Positions 8,297 to 16,935 of a DNA stretch of 64,000 nt are shown in pieces (within the stretch, counting starts at the first letter, position 1; each line of letters starts with the position of its first letter). Origin of the DNA: Alphaproteobacteria bacterium (GTDB lineage Bacteria > Pseudomonadota > Alphaproteobacteria > UBA8366 > Aestuariispiraceae). The stretch covers positions 124,001 through 188,000 of the forward strand of contig JANSXE010000007.1 of the NCBI GenBank assembly GCA_024743195.1, given 5' to 3'. The notes under the pieces were generated by a model. It was not told where the DNA came from. It ran no database searches and saw only the letters and a list, made by a program, of their open reading frames with translations. Made by a program: the position numbers and the translations under genes.

Positions 8297-8407
8297 AACC
8301 GTCTCGCTCGACCCGTTGGGCGCGTCTCAAGGGTCACGAGAGTCCTCGGATTCCGGGGTGCTCTTCTGTATCTGGCGGCAAACCGCCATGGTTTCTTTTC
8401 TTTACAC

Positions 8408-8425
8408 TGTAAGATTTTTCGTACA
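8408..8425. promoter_or_regulatory. TyrR box 2 (candidate autoregulatory site)
   Basis: TGTAAG-N6-CGTACA, nine of twelve matches to TGTAAA-N6-TTTACA, including the key G and C positions. It ends 9 bp before the start codon of the TyrR-like gene, so bound protein would block its transcription or initiation. This agrees with the known autorepression of tyrR. Confidence 0.55.
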
Positions 8426-8434
8426 AAAAGCGGT

Positions 8435-9994
8435 ATGCGTCTGGATGTCGAAGGAGAGGATCGCCCGGGCATCACCGCCGCCCTCCTCGGCGCGGTGGCT
8501 GCGGCGGGTTACGACGTCTCTTTCGTTGAGGTTGAGCGGGGTCACGTCTATCTGAGCGCGCCCGATCTAACGCCCGCCGCCCTGCCCGGCGTTCGCGCCC
8601 GGCTGGAGACGGTTCCGGGCTTCCACCGGGTCTCCGCCATCGACCGCATGCCCCGGGAGCGCCGCCGGATCGAATTGGAAGCGGCGCTCAACGCGCTGCC
8701 AGACCCGGTGTTCGTCACCGATTCCGTCGGCCTGGTGCGCCGCGCGAACCGCGCCGCAGCCCGCGCCGCGGATCGCGATCTGGGGCAGTTGGTCGGGCGC
8801 AGCGTGGCCGGCCTTGCAGGGCTTCCGGACCTCGCCGCGTTGCAGGCGGCCAGCGCTGCGGGCGCCGGCGAGGTCTCCTTCGCCGGACGCCGCTACCTCC
8901 CGGAGCTGGCCTCGCTCCGATCCCCCGACGATGAGGAGATCGACGGCTATCTGGTGCAGTTGAAACCGGCCGCGCGGCTCGGGCAGATGATGGCCGCGAC
9001 CCGGGGGGCGCCGGCCGGGGTCGGGCTTGATGCGATCATCGGCGAAAGCGCGGTGATCCGCGCCTTACGTCAGCGCATCCAGCGCCTCGGCGCGGTCGAG
9101 GCGCCGGTTCTGATCCTGGGCGAGACCGGCGCCGGCAAGGAGTTGATCGCCCACGCCCTGCATCATGAGAGTCAGCGCGCGGACAAGCCCCTGCTGGCGC
9201 TGAATTGCGCCGCAATCCCTGAAAATCTGGCGGAGAGCGAGCTGTTCGGCTATGAGGCCGGCGCCTTTTCCGGCGCCGCACGCGGTGGCAAGCCGGGCCT
9301 GGTCGAACTCGCCGAAGGCGGGGCCATCCTGCTCGACGAGGTCGGCGAACTGACCCCGTATCTCCAAGCGAAGCTTCTGCGATTCCTCCAGGACGGCCGC
9401 TTTCGGCGCATCGGCGGCGGGCCGGAGCGGCGTTCGGCAGTCCGCATCCTGGCTGCGACCAACCGGGACCTGTCGGCCATGGTCGCCCGGGGCGTCTTCC
9501 GCGAGGACCTGCTCTACCGGCTGAACGTGCTGACCGTCGAGGCGCCGCCGCTGCGCGCCCGGCCGGAGGACGTGCCGATCTTGGCCGACCGATTCGTGCG
9601 CCGCGCGGCCGACCAGATCGGCCGTCCTGTTCCCCGCTTGTCGCCTGCAGCCTACGCCGCGCTCGCCGCGCATCCCTGGCCGGGAAATGTTCGAGAATTG
9701 GAGAACCGCCTGTTCCGGGCGATCTCCTTGTTGGATGATGACCGGCTTGAACCCGGCGACATCGACCTGGAGCCGCCGCCCCCGTCCGGCGGGACGGCGC
9801 TCCCCGGAGAGGCCGAACCGGAAACGCTCGCCGAAGCCGCCGCCCGGGGCGAGGCCGCGCTGCTGCGCCGCTTGGCGCCTGACTATCCCACGACGCGCGC
9901 CCTTGCCGCCCGACTCGGGGTCTCGCACACCACGATCGCGCAAAAGCTGCGCCGCTACGGCTTGGCGCCGACCCGGCGCCCCGGATCGGAGTAG
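8435..9994 (+). CDS. TyrR/PhhR-type sigma-54-dependent transcriptional activator
   Basis: 519 residues, close to the length of enteric TyrR (about 513), with the same domain order. An ACT-like domain opens the protein (MRLDVEGEDRPGITAALL). A PAS domain follows (about 78-180), then an AAA+ domain with Walker A GETGAGKE (229-236) and Walker B ILLDEVGE (298-305). The C terminus has a Fis-like helix-turn-helix ending RLGVSHTTIAQKLRRYGL. Unlike E. coli TyrR, which lacks the sigma-54 loop, this protein keeps GAFSGA at 276-281, a conservative variant of GAFTGA, so it should work with sigma-54. Start at 8435 gives an N terminus that aligns with TyrR. Aromatic amino acids are the known effectors in the family; here the divergent target appears to be megL. 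Confidence 0.85.
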   Translation: MRLDVEGEDRPGITAALLGAVAAAGYDVSFVEVERGHVYLSAPDLTPAALPGVRARLETVPGFHRVSAIDRMPRERRRIELEAALNALPDPVFVTDSVGLVRRANRAAARAADRDLGQLVGRSVAGLAGLPDLAALQAASAAGAGEVSFAGRRYLPELASLRSPDDEEIDGYLVQLKPAARLGQMMAATRGAPAGVGLDAIIGESAVIRALRQRIQRLGAVEAPVLILGETGAGKELIAHALHHESQRADKPLLALNCAAIPENLAESELFGYEAGAFSGAARGGKPGLVELAEGGAILLDEVGELTPYLQAKLLRFLQDGRFRRIGGGPERRSAVRILAATNRDLSAMVARGVFREDLLYRLNVLTVEAPPLRARPEDVPILADRFVRRAADQIGRPVPRLSPAAYAALAAHPWPGNVRELENRLFRAISLLDDDRLEPGDIDLEPPPPSGGTALPGEAEPETLAEAAARGEAALLRRLAPDYPTTRALAARLGVSHTTIAQKLRRYGLAPTRRPGSE

Positions 9995-10035
9995 GACGGT
10001 CGGGACGAACCCGACGACGCTGCGCCGCAGGCGCG

Positions 10036-10491
10036 TCACGCTCGGTCGAGATAAAGCCGGAAGCCCCGATGCTCGCTCGCGAAGCCGAGGCGGCGATAGA
10101 AGCGCGCCGCGCCGTCCCGGCTGTCATGCGCCATCAGCTGGACGAGGCGGCAGCCCTGAGCCTGCGCGGCCTCGACGGCCCAGCGGAGCATCGTCTCCCC
10201 GATCCCCTCCCCGCGCCGGTCGGCGGCGACGCGAACCCCCTCGACCAGCAGCCGGTCGCCGCCCTGCGCGCTCAGATAGGGGATGCGTGTGATCTGGAAG
10301 GTCCCGACGATCCGCCCGTCGGCGGCCTCGGCGACCAGCAGACGGTTGTCCGGGCTTTCCGCGATGCGGGCGAGCGCGTCGGCCTCATCCGCGCCGGCGG
10401 GCGGCGACGGGCCGCGGGCGTCCTGCGCCAGAAGCGCCTGAACGGCCGGCAGGTCGGCGGCGACGGCGTCGCGGATCTCGATCGCCGCCAT
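10036..10491 (-). CDS. GNAT family N-acetyltransferase
   Basis: 151 residues. A typical GNAT fold is visible: IEIRDAVAADLPAVQALL at the N terminus, the acetyl-CoA loop VRVAADRRGEGIGETML (motif A, R/Q-x-x-G-x-G/A), then ARFYRRLGFASEHRGF near the end. The acceptor is unknown. Start at 10491 puts the first strand in register; the upstream extension is Arg-rich noise overlapping pssA. It is the last gene of the psd-pssA-GNAT run, starting 20 bp after the pssA stop codon, so it is probably co-transcribed. Confidence 0.8.
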   Translation of the reverse strand: MAAIEIRDAVAADLPAVQALLAQDARGPSPPAGADEADALARIAESPDNRLLVAEAADGRIVGTFQITRIPYLSAQGGDRLLVEGVRVAADRRGEGIGETMLRWAVEAAQAQGCRLVQLMAHDSRDGAARFYRRLGFASEHRGFRLYLDRA

Positions 10492-10510
10492 GGCGGGCCG
10501 ACCGCCGCCT

Positions 10511-11437
10511 TCAGGACTTCGGATGCAGGCGCCGGACCCGGTCGTCCCGGTCGGGCGCCGACGAGTCCCGCGCCGCATCCCGCGCCGCATCCCCGGCTGC
10601 ATCTCCCGGGGCGCCCCCCGCAGCGGACGGCGCTGACGTCGGCTCCTCGAACTCGGCCAGCCGTTCGGCTTCGGCCCGAAGCCGCGCGAAGCTGCGATAG
10701 GAGAAGGGAATCAGCGCCAGATAGACCGCCAGCGCGATCGACAGCGTCAGCCAGGGCGCCCCGGCCAACCCCGCCAGCACCAGCCCCACCGCCGCCATAA
10801 AGGGCAACATGTAGCGTGGCGCGAGCTTCCATTTCTTGAAGCTGAAGGTCGGGACCTCGCTGACCATGAGCAGCGCCGCGCCGATCATCCAGACGGCGAC
10901 GAAGCCCGGCTCCAGGATCGCGATCGGCCCGGTCTCGAAGCTGAGGATCATCGGCGCGAGGCCGAGCGCGGCGCCCATCGGCGCCGGGACGCCTTGGAAA
11001 TAGTTGTAGGCGTAGGGCGGCAGCGTATCGAGCCGGCTGTTGAAGCGCGCGAGACGCAACCCGCAGCACACCGCGAAGAACAACCCCGCGACCCAGCCCA
11101 GCCCGCCCAGCGCGTTCAACGCCCAGAACCAGGCGATCAGGGCCGGCGCCACGCCGAAGGCGACGAAGTCCGAGAGCGAGTCGAGCTGCGCGCCGAAATC
11201 GCTCTGCGCGTTCAACAGCCGCGCCATGCGGCCGTCCAGCGCGTCCAGGATCGCGGCCACCAGGATGGCGCCGACCGCGAACTCCCACCGCCCGTCGATC
11301 GCGTACCGCACGCCGGTCAGCGCCGCACAGGTCGCCGCGACCGTGATCATGTTCGGGATCATCTTGGTCAGCGTCATGCCCTTGAGACGGGGCGTGCGCT
11401 CCGCGTCGCGGCGTTTGTGGCGGCGTCGGCTCAGCAT
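10511..11437 (-). CDS. pssA: CDP-diacylglycerol-serine O-phosphatidyltransferase
   Basis: 308 residues. It makes phosphatidylserine from CDP-diacylglycerol and serine, the step before phosphatidylethanolamine. The CDP-alcohol phosphotransferase signature D-G-x2-A-R-x8-G-x3-D-x3-D is intact, from DGRMAR to the final Asp of LDSLSD, following a hydrophobic first helix. Six or more membrane segments follow. The last roughly 50 residues are a polar Ala/Asp/Arg tail with small internal repeats (GDAAGDAARDAARD) not needed for catalysis. Its start codon shares one base with the psd stop (TGATG), so the two are translationally coupled. Confidence 0.93.
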   Translation of the reverse strand: MLSRRRHKRRDAERTPRLKGMTLTKMIPNMITVAATCAALTGVRYAIDGRWEFAVGAILVAAILDALDGRMARLLNAQSDFGAQLDSLSDFVAFGVAPALIAWFWALNALGGLGWVAGLFFAVCCGLRLARFNSRLDTLPPYAYNYFQGVPAPMGAALGLAPMILSFETGPIAILEPGFVAVWMIGAALLMVSEVPTFSFKKWKLAPRYMLPFMAAVGLVLAGLAGAPWLTLSIALAVYLALIPFSYRSFARLRAEAERLAEFEEPTSAPSAAGGAPGDAAGDAARDAARDSSAPDRDDRVRRLHPKS

Positions 11438-12144
11438 CAGCGCACCGCGCCCTTGCGCATCTTCTCCTTGCCGCGCGGCCCGCCGCCGAGATCGGCGAGC
11501 ACGGTCTCGCCCGCGACGGCGCGCTGCCCTTCGCAGACGAGAACCGGCGTCCCGCGCGGCAGGAAGACGTCGACGCGGCTGCCGAAGCGGATCATGCCGA
11601 CCCGCTCGCCGGCGACCACGTCGTCGCCCTGCTCGACGTCGGCCAGGATGCGCCGCGCGACCAGGCCGGCGATCTGGACCATCGCGACCTCCTTCTCGCC
11701 GGGCGTCTCGATCCGGTAGCCGAGCCGCTCATTGTCGGTGCTCGCCTTGTCCAGGCTGGCGTTCAGGAACTTGCCCGGCCGGTAGTGCATCTTCAGGATG
11801 GTCCCGTCGATCGGGGCCCGGTTCACATGGACGTCGAAGACGTTCATGAAAATCGACACCCGCGGGACCGCGCGGTCGGCCATGCCCAGCTCTTCCGGCG
11901 GCTTGGCCTCCGTTATGCGCTGCACGACCCCGTCGGCCGGGCTGATCACCAATCCGGCGCGGACCGGGGTCACCCGATCCGGATCGCGAAAGAAATACGC
12001 GCACCAGGCGGTCAGGACGCCGCCGACCACGAACAACGGCGTCCACAGCAGGCCGAGCACGATGGTCCCGATCGCAAAAAGGGCGATGAAGGCGAGCCCT
12101 TCGCGATGGATTGGGACCAGAACCGATTTCAACACGTCCTGCAT
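11437..12144 (-). CDS. psd: Phosphatidylserine decarboxylase (short, GSR type)
   Basis: 235 residues. It converts phosphatidylserine to phosphatidylethanolamine at the inner membrane. The protein has two hydrophobic segments near the N terminus, then FFRDPDR and SPADGVV, the [14 protein letters not shown] block, and the self-processing site in [10 protein letters not shown], where cleavage between Gly and Ser creates the pyruvoyl group. This short form is usual in rhizobia and relatives, in contrast to the longer LGST form of enterobacteria. First gene of a psd-pssA-GNAT unit on the minus strand. Confidence 0.93.
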   Translation of the reverse strand: MQDVLKSVLVPIHREGLAFIALFAIGTIVLGLLWTPLFVVGGVLTAWCAYFFRDPDRVTPVRAGLVISPADGVVQRITEAKPPEELGMADRAVPRVSIFMNVFDVHVNRAPIDGTILKMHYRPGKFLNASLDKASTDNERLGYRIETPGEKEVAMVQIAGLVARRILADVEQGDDVVAGERVGMIRFGSRVDVFLPRGTPVLVCEGQRAVAGETVLADLGGGPRGKEKMRKGAVR

Positions 12145-12243
12145 CTCGGGGCGTCCATCCTCTCTCGTCGTCGCCCATACGCGGCCGGCGCGGCGCGGCG
12201 CGGCCGATTAGGCCGGTCGCCTCGCGGGCGCGCTCGGGGCGGA

Positions 12244-13518
12244 TCAGTTGGCCGGGATCTCGAAAATCTGTCCCGGATAGATCAAATCCGGGTCGCGAAT
12301 CTGATCCTTGTTCGCCTCGTAGATCACGGTGTAGTTGAAGCCGCTGTCAAGCGTCCGCCGGGCGATCCGCCACAGGCTGTTGCCCGGCTGCACCACCACG
12401 AAGCCGCCGCCCATGAAGTCGCGCATCGGTTCGGCCCGGCTGAAGGGAAGTTCGATCCGCGCCACGACGTCGCCGTCCCGCCCCACCATGTCGAGGCGCA
12501 ATTGATAGCCGCCCGGCGCGACCGGGGCTTCCGGCGTGATCCGCCACAGGCCGGTCGGCGGCGTTTCGGCGCGCCCGATCAGATCATTGTTCAGATAGGC
12601 GCGCACCTCGGACTCCGGCAGCCCGCGTCCGCCGAGGCTGACATTGCCGTCCTCGTCGTAATCGACGCTGTCGAGCGCCAGATCGCCGGTCTCGGACTCG
12701 ACGCTGCCCGGCACCGAGGGTCGCTGCAGCACGCGCGCGCCGAGCGCCTCCTCGTCGGTCGGAACGAGAACCGCCAGCGGCGCCTGCGGCTCCGCCGTCG
12801 GGCGCCCGGCCACGTCCTTGCCGGACTCCGGCACGACAAGGACGACCTTGCTGTCGGACTCGCGCGGCGCGCCGTCGCGCGGAACCGCACGGAGCGACAA
12901 TTCGTGGCTGCCGGGCGCCAGCGGCTCGCTGGGAAGGTAGACCCATTCGCCGCGCGAATCCGCCGTGACGGTCCCGAGCGGCTCGCCGTTGTCGAGGATC
13001 GTAACCTCCGCGCCGGGCGGGGCGCGCCCCGCGATCACCGTGTCGCCCTCCGGCGCGACGCGCACGACGTCGAATTGCGGGACGGCGGGATCGGGCGCCT
13101 CGGCCCGCGTCGACGCGTCTTCGGAGGCGCCAGTCTGGGCGTCGGCCTGGGCGTCGGCCTGGGCGTCGGCCCGGGCGCCGGCGTCCGACGCGCCCTCGCC
13201 GGCCGGCGCCGTCGGTTGGCCGGTCAATTGATCGGTGACGGCTTCGGCCTGGTCAAGCGCCTGCTCAACCGCATCCGACGCGGGCTCCTCCGGCGCTGCG
13301 TCGGCGGCGGGGTCGGCGGCGGGGTCGGCGGCGGGGTCGGGCGCAGCCTCCGATTGCGGATCGGCTGTCGCCGGGGCGCCGGCCTCCTCCTGCGTGGGCG
13401 CCGGAACGGCGGGCGTCTCGGCCTGCTCCACCGGCGTCTCGTTGAGGACGTCGTTCAGAAGCAGCGCGACCAGCACGATCGCCGCCCCCGCAAGACCGAT
13501 CAAAACGGTTCGGTTCAC
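12244..13518 (-). CDS. LysM-domain envelope protein with disordered repeat region
   Basis: 424 residues from a GTG start (13518), with AAGGAAAGGGG shortly upstream. A single N-terminal hydrophobic anchor (GLAGAAIVLVALLL) is followed by about 130 residues rich in Ala, Asp, Glu and Pro. These include AADP and DAQA tandem repeats encoded by 12-bp DNA repeats near 13300-13345 and 13137-13180. One or two Ig-like beta modules follow (AGRAPPGAEVTILDNG, SHELSLRAV). The protein closes with a LysM domain (VVVQPGNSLWRIARRT to LIYPGQIFEIP), which binds peptidoglycan. This architecture, Ig-like modules plus terminal LysM, is common in alphaproteobacteria. Probably a periplasmic cell-wall protein; exact role unknown. 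Confidence 0.82.
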   Translation of the reverse strand: MNRTVLIGLAGAAIVLVALLLNDVLNETPVEQAETPAVPAPTQEEAGAPATADPQSEAAPDPAADPAADPAADAAPEEPASDAVEQALDQAEAVTDQLTGQPTAPAGEGASDAGARADAQADAQADAQTGASEDASTRAEAPDPAVPQFDVVRVAPEGDTVIAGRAPPGAEVTILDNGEPLGTVTADSRGEWVYLPSEPLAPGSHELSLRAVPRDGAPRESDSKVVLVVPESGKDVAGRPTAEPQAPLAVLVPTDEEALGARVLQRPSVPGSVESETGDLALDSVDYDEDGNVSLGGRGLPESEVRAYLNNDLIGRAETPPTGLWRITPEAPVAPGGYQLRLDMVGRDGDVVARIELPFSRAEPMRDFMGGGFVVVQPGNSLWRIARRTLDSGFNYTVIYEANKDQIRDPDLIYPGQIFEIPAN

Positions 13519-13618
13519 CTAGGCCCCTTTCCTTCGCCCCAGCCGCTTCCGCCGCCCCCGCGTTCGGGATCGTAGAGGGCGATCCTACCCGCCGCCAAGG
13601 CCGGGCGCAACGCAGCGG

Positions 13619-13660
13619 GCCGTCCGCCGCCGGCGGTCCGCCGCCGGCCGTCCGCCGCCG
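13619..13660. repeat. Three tandem 14-bp repeats
   Basis: GCCGTCCGCCGCCG at 13619-13632, GCGGTCCGCCGCCG at 13633-13646 and GCCGTCCGCCGCCG at 13647-13660, with a partial fourth after. They lie in the spacer between the divergent LysM and LOG genes. Simple tandem expansion; could vary in number between strains. Confidence 0.8.
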
Positions 13661-13784
13661 GCCTTCCCCCCAAGGGCGCGCGCCCACGGTCCGGGGCGCT
13701 GGACGCGTCCGGGCGGATGCGGTATCGCGGGCTGTCGTCGCGCGCCCGCGCGTGCGGGCGTCTTCAGAATAAGGTCGAGCAACC

Positions 13785-14372
13785 GTGCAGCCCCCTCTCT
13801 CCAGCGTCTGCGTCTACTGCGGCTCCTCCTTCGGCGCCAATCCGCTCTATCGCGAAACGGCGGAGGCGCTTGGGCGCATGTTGGCGCAGGCGGGCGTGCG
13901 GCTGGTCTATGGCGGCGGCAGCGTCGGCCTCATGGGCGTCACCGCTGCGGCCTGCCTGGACGCCGGGGGCCGCGTCACGGGAATCATTCCGGAATTCCTG
14001 GATCGGCTGGAGGTCGGCATGACCGGGCTGACAGAGATGATCAAGACCGAGAATATGCATCAGCGCAAGGAGCGCATGGCGGAGCTGTCGGACGGCTTCG
14101 TCGTGCTGCCGGGCGGGTTGGGGACGCTGGACGAGACCTTCGAGATTCTGACCTGGCGCCAGTTGCACCTGCACAGCAAGCCCATCGTCCTGCTCAATGT
14201 CGGCGGCTACTGGGACCATTTCGTCCATCTGCTGGAGCATCAGGCCGCCGAGGGCTTCGTGAAACCCCAGCACCTGGAGCTGTTCCAAGTGGTCGAGAGC
14301 GTCGCCGACGTCCTGCCGGCCTTGGCGGCGCATCCGGCCGACTCGCCGGAAGTCCGCAGCAAGTGGACCTGA
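13785..14372 (+). CDS. LOG family protein (nucleotide 5'-monophosphate phosphoribohydrolase-like)
   Basis: 195 residues from a GTG start. The LOG fold is recognised by VCVYCGSSFG at the start, LVYGGGSVGLMG in the middle, and the catalytic motif PGGLGTLDE with the preceding ENMHQRKERM. Enzymes of this family release free base from AMP-like nucleotides, including cytokinin riboside monophosphates. In bacteria without plant contact the role is probably nucleotide salvage or turnover. The start fits because the first beta strand begins at residue 8. The helical protein gene follows 49 bp downstream in the same direction. Confidence 0.88.
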   Translation: MQPPLSSVCVYCGSSFGANPLYRETAEALGRMLAQAGVRLVYGGGSVGLMGVTAAACLDAGGRVTGIIPEFLDRLEVGMTGLTEMIKTENMHQRKERMAELSDGFVVLPGGLGTLDETFEILTWRQLHLHSKPIVLLNVGGYWDHFVHLLEHQAAEGFVKPQHLELFQVVESVADVLPALAAHPADSPEVRSKWT

Positions 14373-14421
14373 CCTTGCGGTTCGAGGCGCGTGGCGGCGC
14401 GATGGGGGGAGGTGCGCCGGG

Positions 14422-14988
14422 ATGAAGCTCACAAAAACCTACAGGCGGCTCGTGCGCGGCACGACGATCAACGATCTGACGCTGCTGTCGACGGACTACC
14501 TCAATCACTTTAACGAACTCGTGATGTTGGTCGAGATGGCGGCGGACATGCCCGAGATGCTGGAGGACGCCGCCGACTGGCGCTTCAAGACCTACCAGCA
14601 GCATTTCGCCGACAGCGTCTTCACCCACAAGGATCTCGCCGTCTGGGCCTATGAGCACGCGCCGGAGGCCTGGCGCGCCCCTCTCGACCGCTGCACGGCC
14701 GCGCTGCGACAACGGATCGAGGAGACGCTGCCGCATCTGCAAGCGCTGCAGCAATCCGGCGACGCCGCCGCCTTTGCCGCCGAGGCGCGCCGCTTCGCCC
14801 GCGAGGTCACCGGCCGGTTGGAAGCGATGAGCGCCCTGATCAACGGCGCCGTCGACGCCGAAGAGGCCGCCGCCCTCGGCGCGGCCGCCGAGGTCGCCTG
14901 GAGCGAGGAGCCGACGGAGGAGACCCGCGAACCCAGCGCAGAGGCCCGCCTCATGGGCCAATCCGACATCGACCGCCTGTTCGATTAG
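14422..14988 (+). CDS. Helical protein with CheZ/FliM-like C-terminal peptide, function unknown
   Basis: 188 residues, not recognised as a named family. The sequence predicts as almost entirely helical (LLSTDYLNHFNELVMLVEMA, and repeated Ala/Arg/Glu helices), followed by an acidic linker rich in Glu and Thr. It ends in MGQSDIDRLFD. That last peptide resembles the C-terminal CheY-binding peptide of CheZ and the N-terminal CheY-binding peptide of FliM (pattern S/G-Q-x-x-hydrophobic-D-x-L). This suggests, without proof, that the tail docks on a response regulator. Probably co-transcribed with the LOG gene. No chemotaxis gene lies in the window. Confidence 0.6.
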   Translation: MKLTKTYRRLVRGTTINDLTLLSTDYLNHFNELVMLVEMAADMPEMLEDAADWRFKTYQQHFADSVFTHKDLAVWAYEHAPEAWRAPLDRCTAALRQRIEETLPHLQALQQSGDAAAFAAEARRFAREVTGRLEAMSALINGAVDAEEAAALGAAAEVAWSEEPTEETREPSAEARLMGQSDIDRLFD

Positions 14989-15002
14989 GATTTAAGCGTC
15001 TG

Positions 15003-15419
15003 CTAAGCGCCAAGCGCTCCGGCGACAATCAGGGCGAGCAGCGCCAGCATCTGCGCCAGATTGATCAGCACGCTGGCCCGGTGCAGCGCCTTGAAGCGCG
15101 CGCCGGCGGCGGCGTCGCCCGTCAGATCGGCGTCGCGCGCGGCGTTGATCCGATCGACCAACCCCCAACGGGAGACGCCGAAGCCGCCGGCGACAGCCGC
15201 CAGCAACCCCGCGGCGGCCCAGTCGTCGGCCGCTCCCGCAGCCGCGGCGGCCAAGAGCGCGACCGCCAGCCCGGCGACGTAATAGCGCGGAAAGATCCCG
15301 CGCAGGAAGCGCTGCGCCGCCTCGCCCTCCAGGAACCGGAAGACCGACGGCGCCACGATCGCGGCGAAGAACAGCATCGCGCCCAACAGCGCGGCGGCGA
15401 TCAGGAGATGCGGCGTCAT
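15003..15419 (-). CDS. DUF4149-like small membrane protein
   Basis: 138 residues. It begins with a hydrophobic helix ([22 protein letters not shown]) and has four predicted membrane segments. The polar piece [21 protein letters not shown] between the first two is typical of DUF4149 proteins. Function unknown. Start at 15419 was chosen because the upstream frame overlaps the icd leader with low-complexity sequence. It converges with the helical-protein gene and is divergent from icd. Confidence 0.7.
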   Translation of the reverse strand: MTPHLLIAAALLGAMLFFAAIVAPSVFRFLEGEAAQRFLRGIFPRYYVAGLAVALLAAAAAGAADDWAAAGLLAAVAGGFGVSRWGLVDRINAARDADLTGDAAAGARFKALHRASVLINLAQMLALLALIVAGALGA

Positions 15420-15633
15420 GCCGGCAAGATTAGGGCGCGGCGCCGGTTCGCAAAGGGTCGGCGGCGATATTGCCCGGCCCCCTCGCCCGCTGTATGGTCG
15501 CGCCCGATTTCGCGGGGGTCGCGCCGAGGCTGAACGGCCCTTGGCGACCGCCCCGCCCGCGTCGCCCCGCGACGCGCCATCCGGCCGCCATCCGGCCAGC
15601 GACGCCAACAGCCCAGGGGGAGTCCCAACGCCC

Positions 15634-16860
15634 ATGGACAAGATCAAAGTCAAGAACCCCGTCGTCGAGCTCGACGGCGACGAGATGACCCGGATCATCT
15701 GGGACTTCATCAAGAACAAGCTGATCCTGCCCTATCTCGACATCGACCTGAAATACTACGACCTGGGCGTAGAGAAGCGCGACGAGACGGACGATCAGAT
15801 CACGATCGACGCCGCCAACGCGATCAAGGAGCACCGGGTCGGCGTCAAATGCGCCACCATCACGCCGGACGAGCAGCGGGTCGAGGAGTTCGGCCTGAAG
15901 AAGATGTGGCGCTCGCCCAACGGCACGATCCGCAACATCCTGGACGGCACCGTCTTCCGCGAGCCGATCGTCTGCCGGAACGTGCCCAAGCTGATCCCGT
16001 CCTGGACCAAGCCGATCGTCGTCGCCCGCCACGCCTTCGGCGACCAGTACCGCGCGACCGACTTCATCGTGCCGAGCGCCGGTCTCCTGTCGATCACCTT
16101 CACGCCCGAGGATCCCGACGGCGAGACCATCCGCCACCAGGTCTTCCGCTTCGACGGCCCGGGCATCGCGCTGGGGATGTACAATCTCGACAGCTCGATC
16201 CGGGGCTTCGCGCGCGCCTGCATGAATTACGGGCTGATGCGCAACTTCCCGGTCTACCTTTCGACCAAGAACACGATCCTCAAGGCCTATGACGGGCGCT
16301 TCAAGGACATCTTCCAGGAGGTCTACGAGGAGGAGTTCAAGGACACCTTCGAGAAGGCCGGCCTGTGGTACGAGCACCGGCTGATCGACGACATGGTCGC
16401 CTTCGCGATGAAGTCGTCGGGCGACTTCGTCTGGGCGGCGAAAAACTACGACGGCGACGTTCAGTCGGATTCGGTCGCGCAGGGCTTCGGCTCGCTCGGC
16501 CTGATGACCTCGGTGCTGATGACCCCGAACGGCGACGTGGTGGAGGCCGAGGCCGCGCACGGCACGGTAACCCGCCACTACCGCCAGCATCAGCAGGGCA
16601 AGGAGACCTCGACGAACCCGGTCGCCTCGATCTTCGCCTGGACGCGCGGGCTCAAATATCGCGGCCAGTTCGACGACACGCCCGACGTCGTGCGCTTCGC
16701 CGACCTGGTGGAAAAAGTCTGCATCGAGACCATCGAGAGCGGCCACATGACCAAGGATCTCGCCCTGCTGATCGGCGAGAATCAGCCTTGGCTCACCACC
16801 AACCAGTTCCTTGAGAAGCTGGATGACGGGCTCAAGAAGAAGATGGACGAAAGCTGGTAA
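15634..16860 (+). CDS. icd: NADP-dependent isocitrate dehydrogenase (eukaryotic-type)
   Basis: 408 residues. It oxidises isocitrate to 2-oxoglutarate in the TCA cycle and produces NADPH. The protein opens with [19 protein letters not shown] and contains [13 protein letters not shown] and CKNVP-like substrate-binding residues. It belongs to the homodimeric subfamily II shared by alphaproteobacteria and eukaryotes, which is distinct from E. coli Icd in length and sequence. ATG 15634 gives the family's usual N terminus. A clear terminator follows within 60 bp. Confidence 0.95.
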   Translation: MDKIKVKNPVVELDGDEMTRIIWDFIKNKLILPYLDIDLKYYDLGVEKRDETDDQITIDAANAIKEHRVGVKCATITPDEQRVEEFGLKKMWRSPNGTIRNILDGTVFREPIVCRNVPKLIPSWTKPIVVARHAFGDQYRATDFIVPSAGLLSITFTPEDPDGETIRHQVFRFDGPGIALGMYNLDSSIRGFARACMNYGLMRNFPVYLSTKNTILKAYDGRFKDIFQEVYEEEFKDTFEKAGLWYEHRLIDDMVAFAMKSSGDFVWAAKNYDGDVQSDSVAQGFGSLGLMTSVLMTPNGDVVEAEAAHGTVTRHYRQHQQGKETSTNPVASIFAWTRGLKYRGQFDDTPDVVRFADLVEKVCIETIESGHMTKDLALLIGENQPWLTTNQFLEKLDDGLKKKMDESW

Positions 16861-16890
16861 GCCTTTCCATCGTCAGTGTTTTTTTGGAAG

Positions 16891-16919
16891 AGCCCCGCCG
16901 CGCGCCGGCGGGGCTTTTT
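16891..16919 (+). terminator. Rho-independent terminator after icd
   Basis: Perfect 10-bp stem AGCCCCGCCG (16891-16900) / CGGCGGGGCT (16906-16915) with a CGCGC loop and a run of T directly after (16915-16919). Confidence 0.9.
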
Positions 16920-16935
16920 CTCATGCCGGGCGCGC

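Noticed and set aside
13619-13660. Tandem 14-bp repeats as a CRISPR array
   Set aside because: Units abut without spacers and there are no cas genes.
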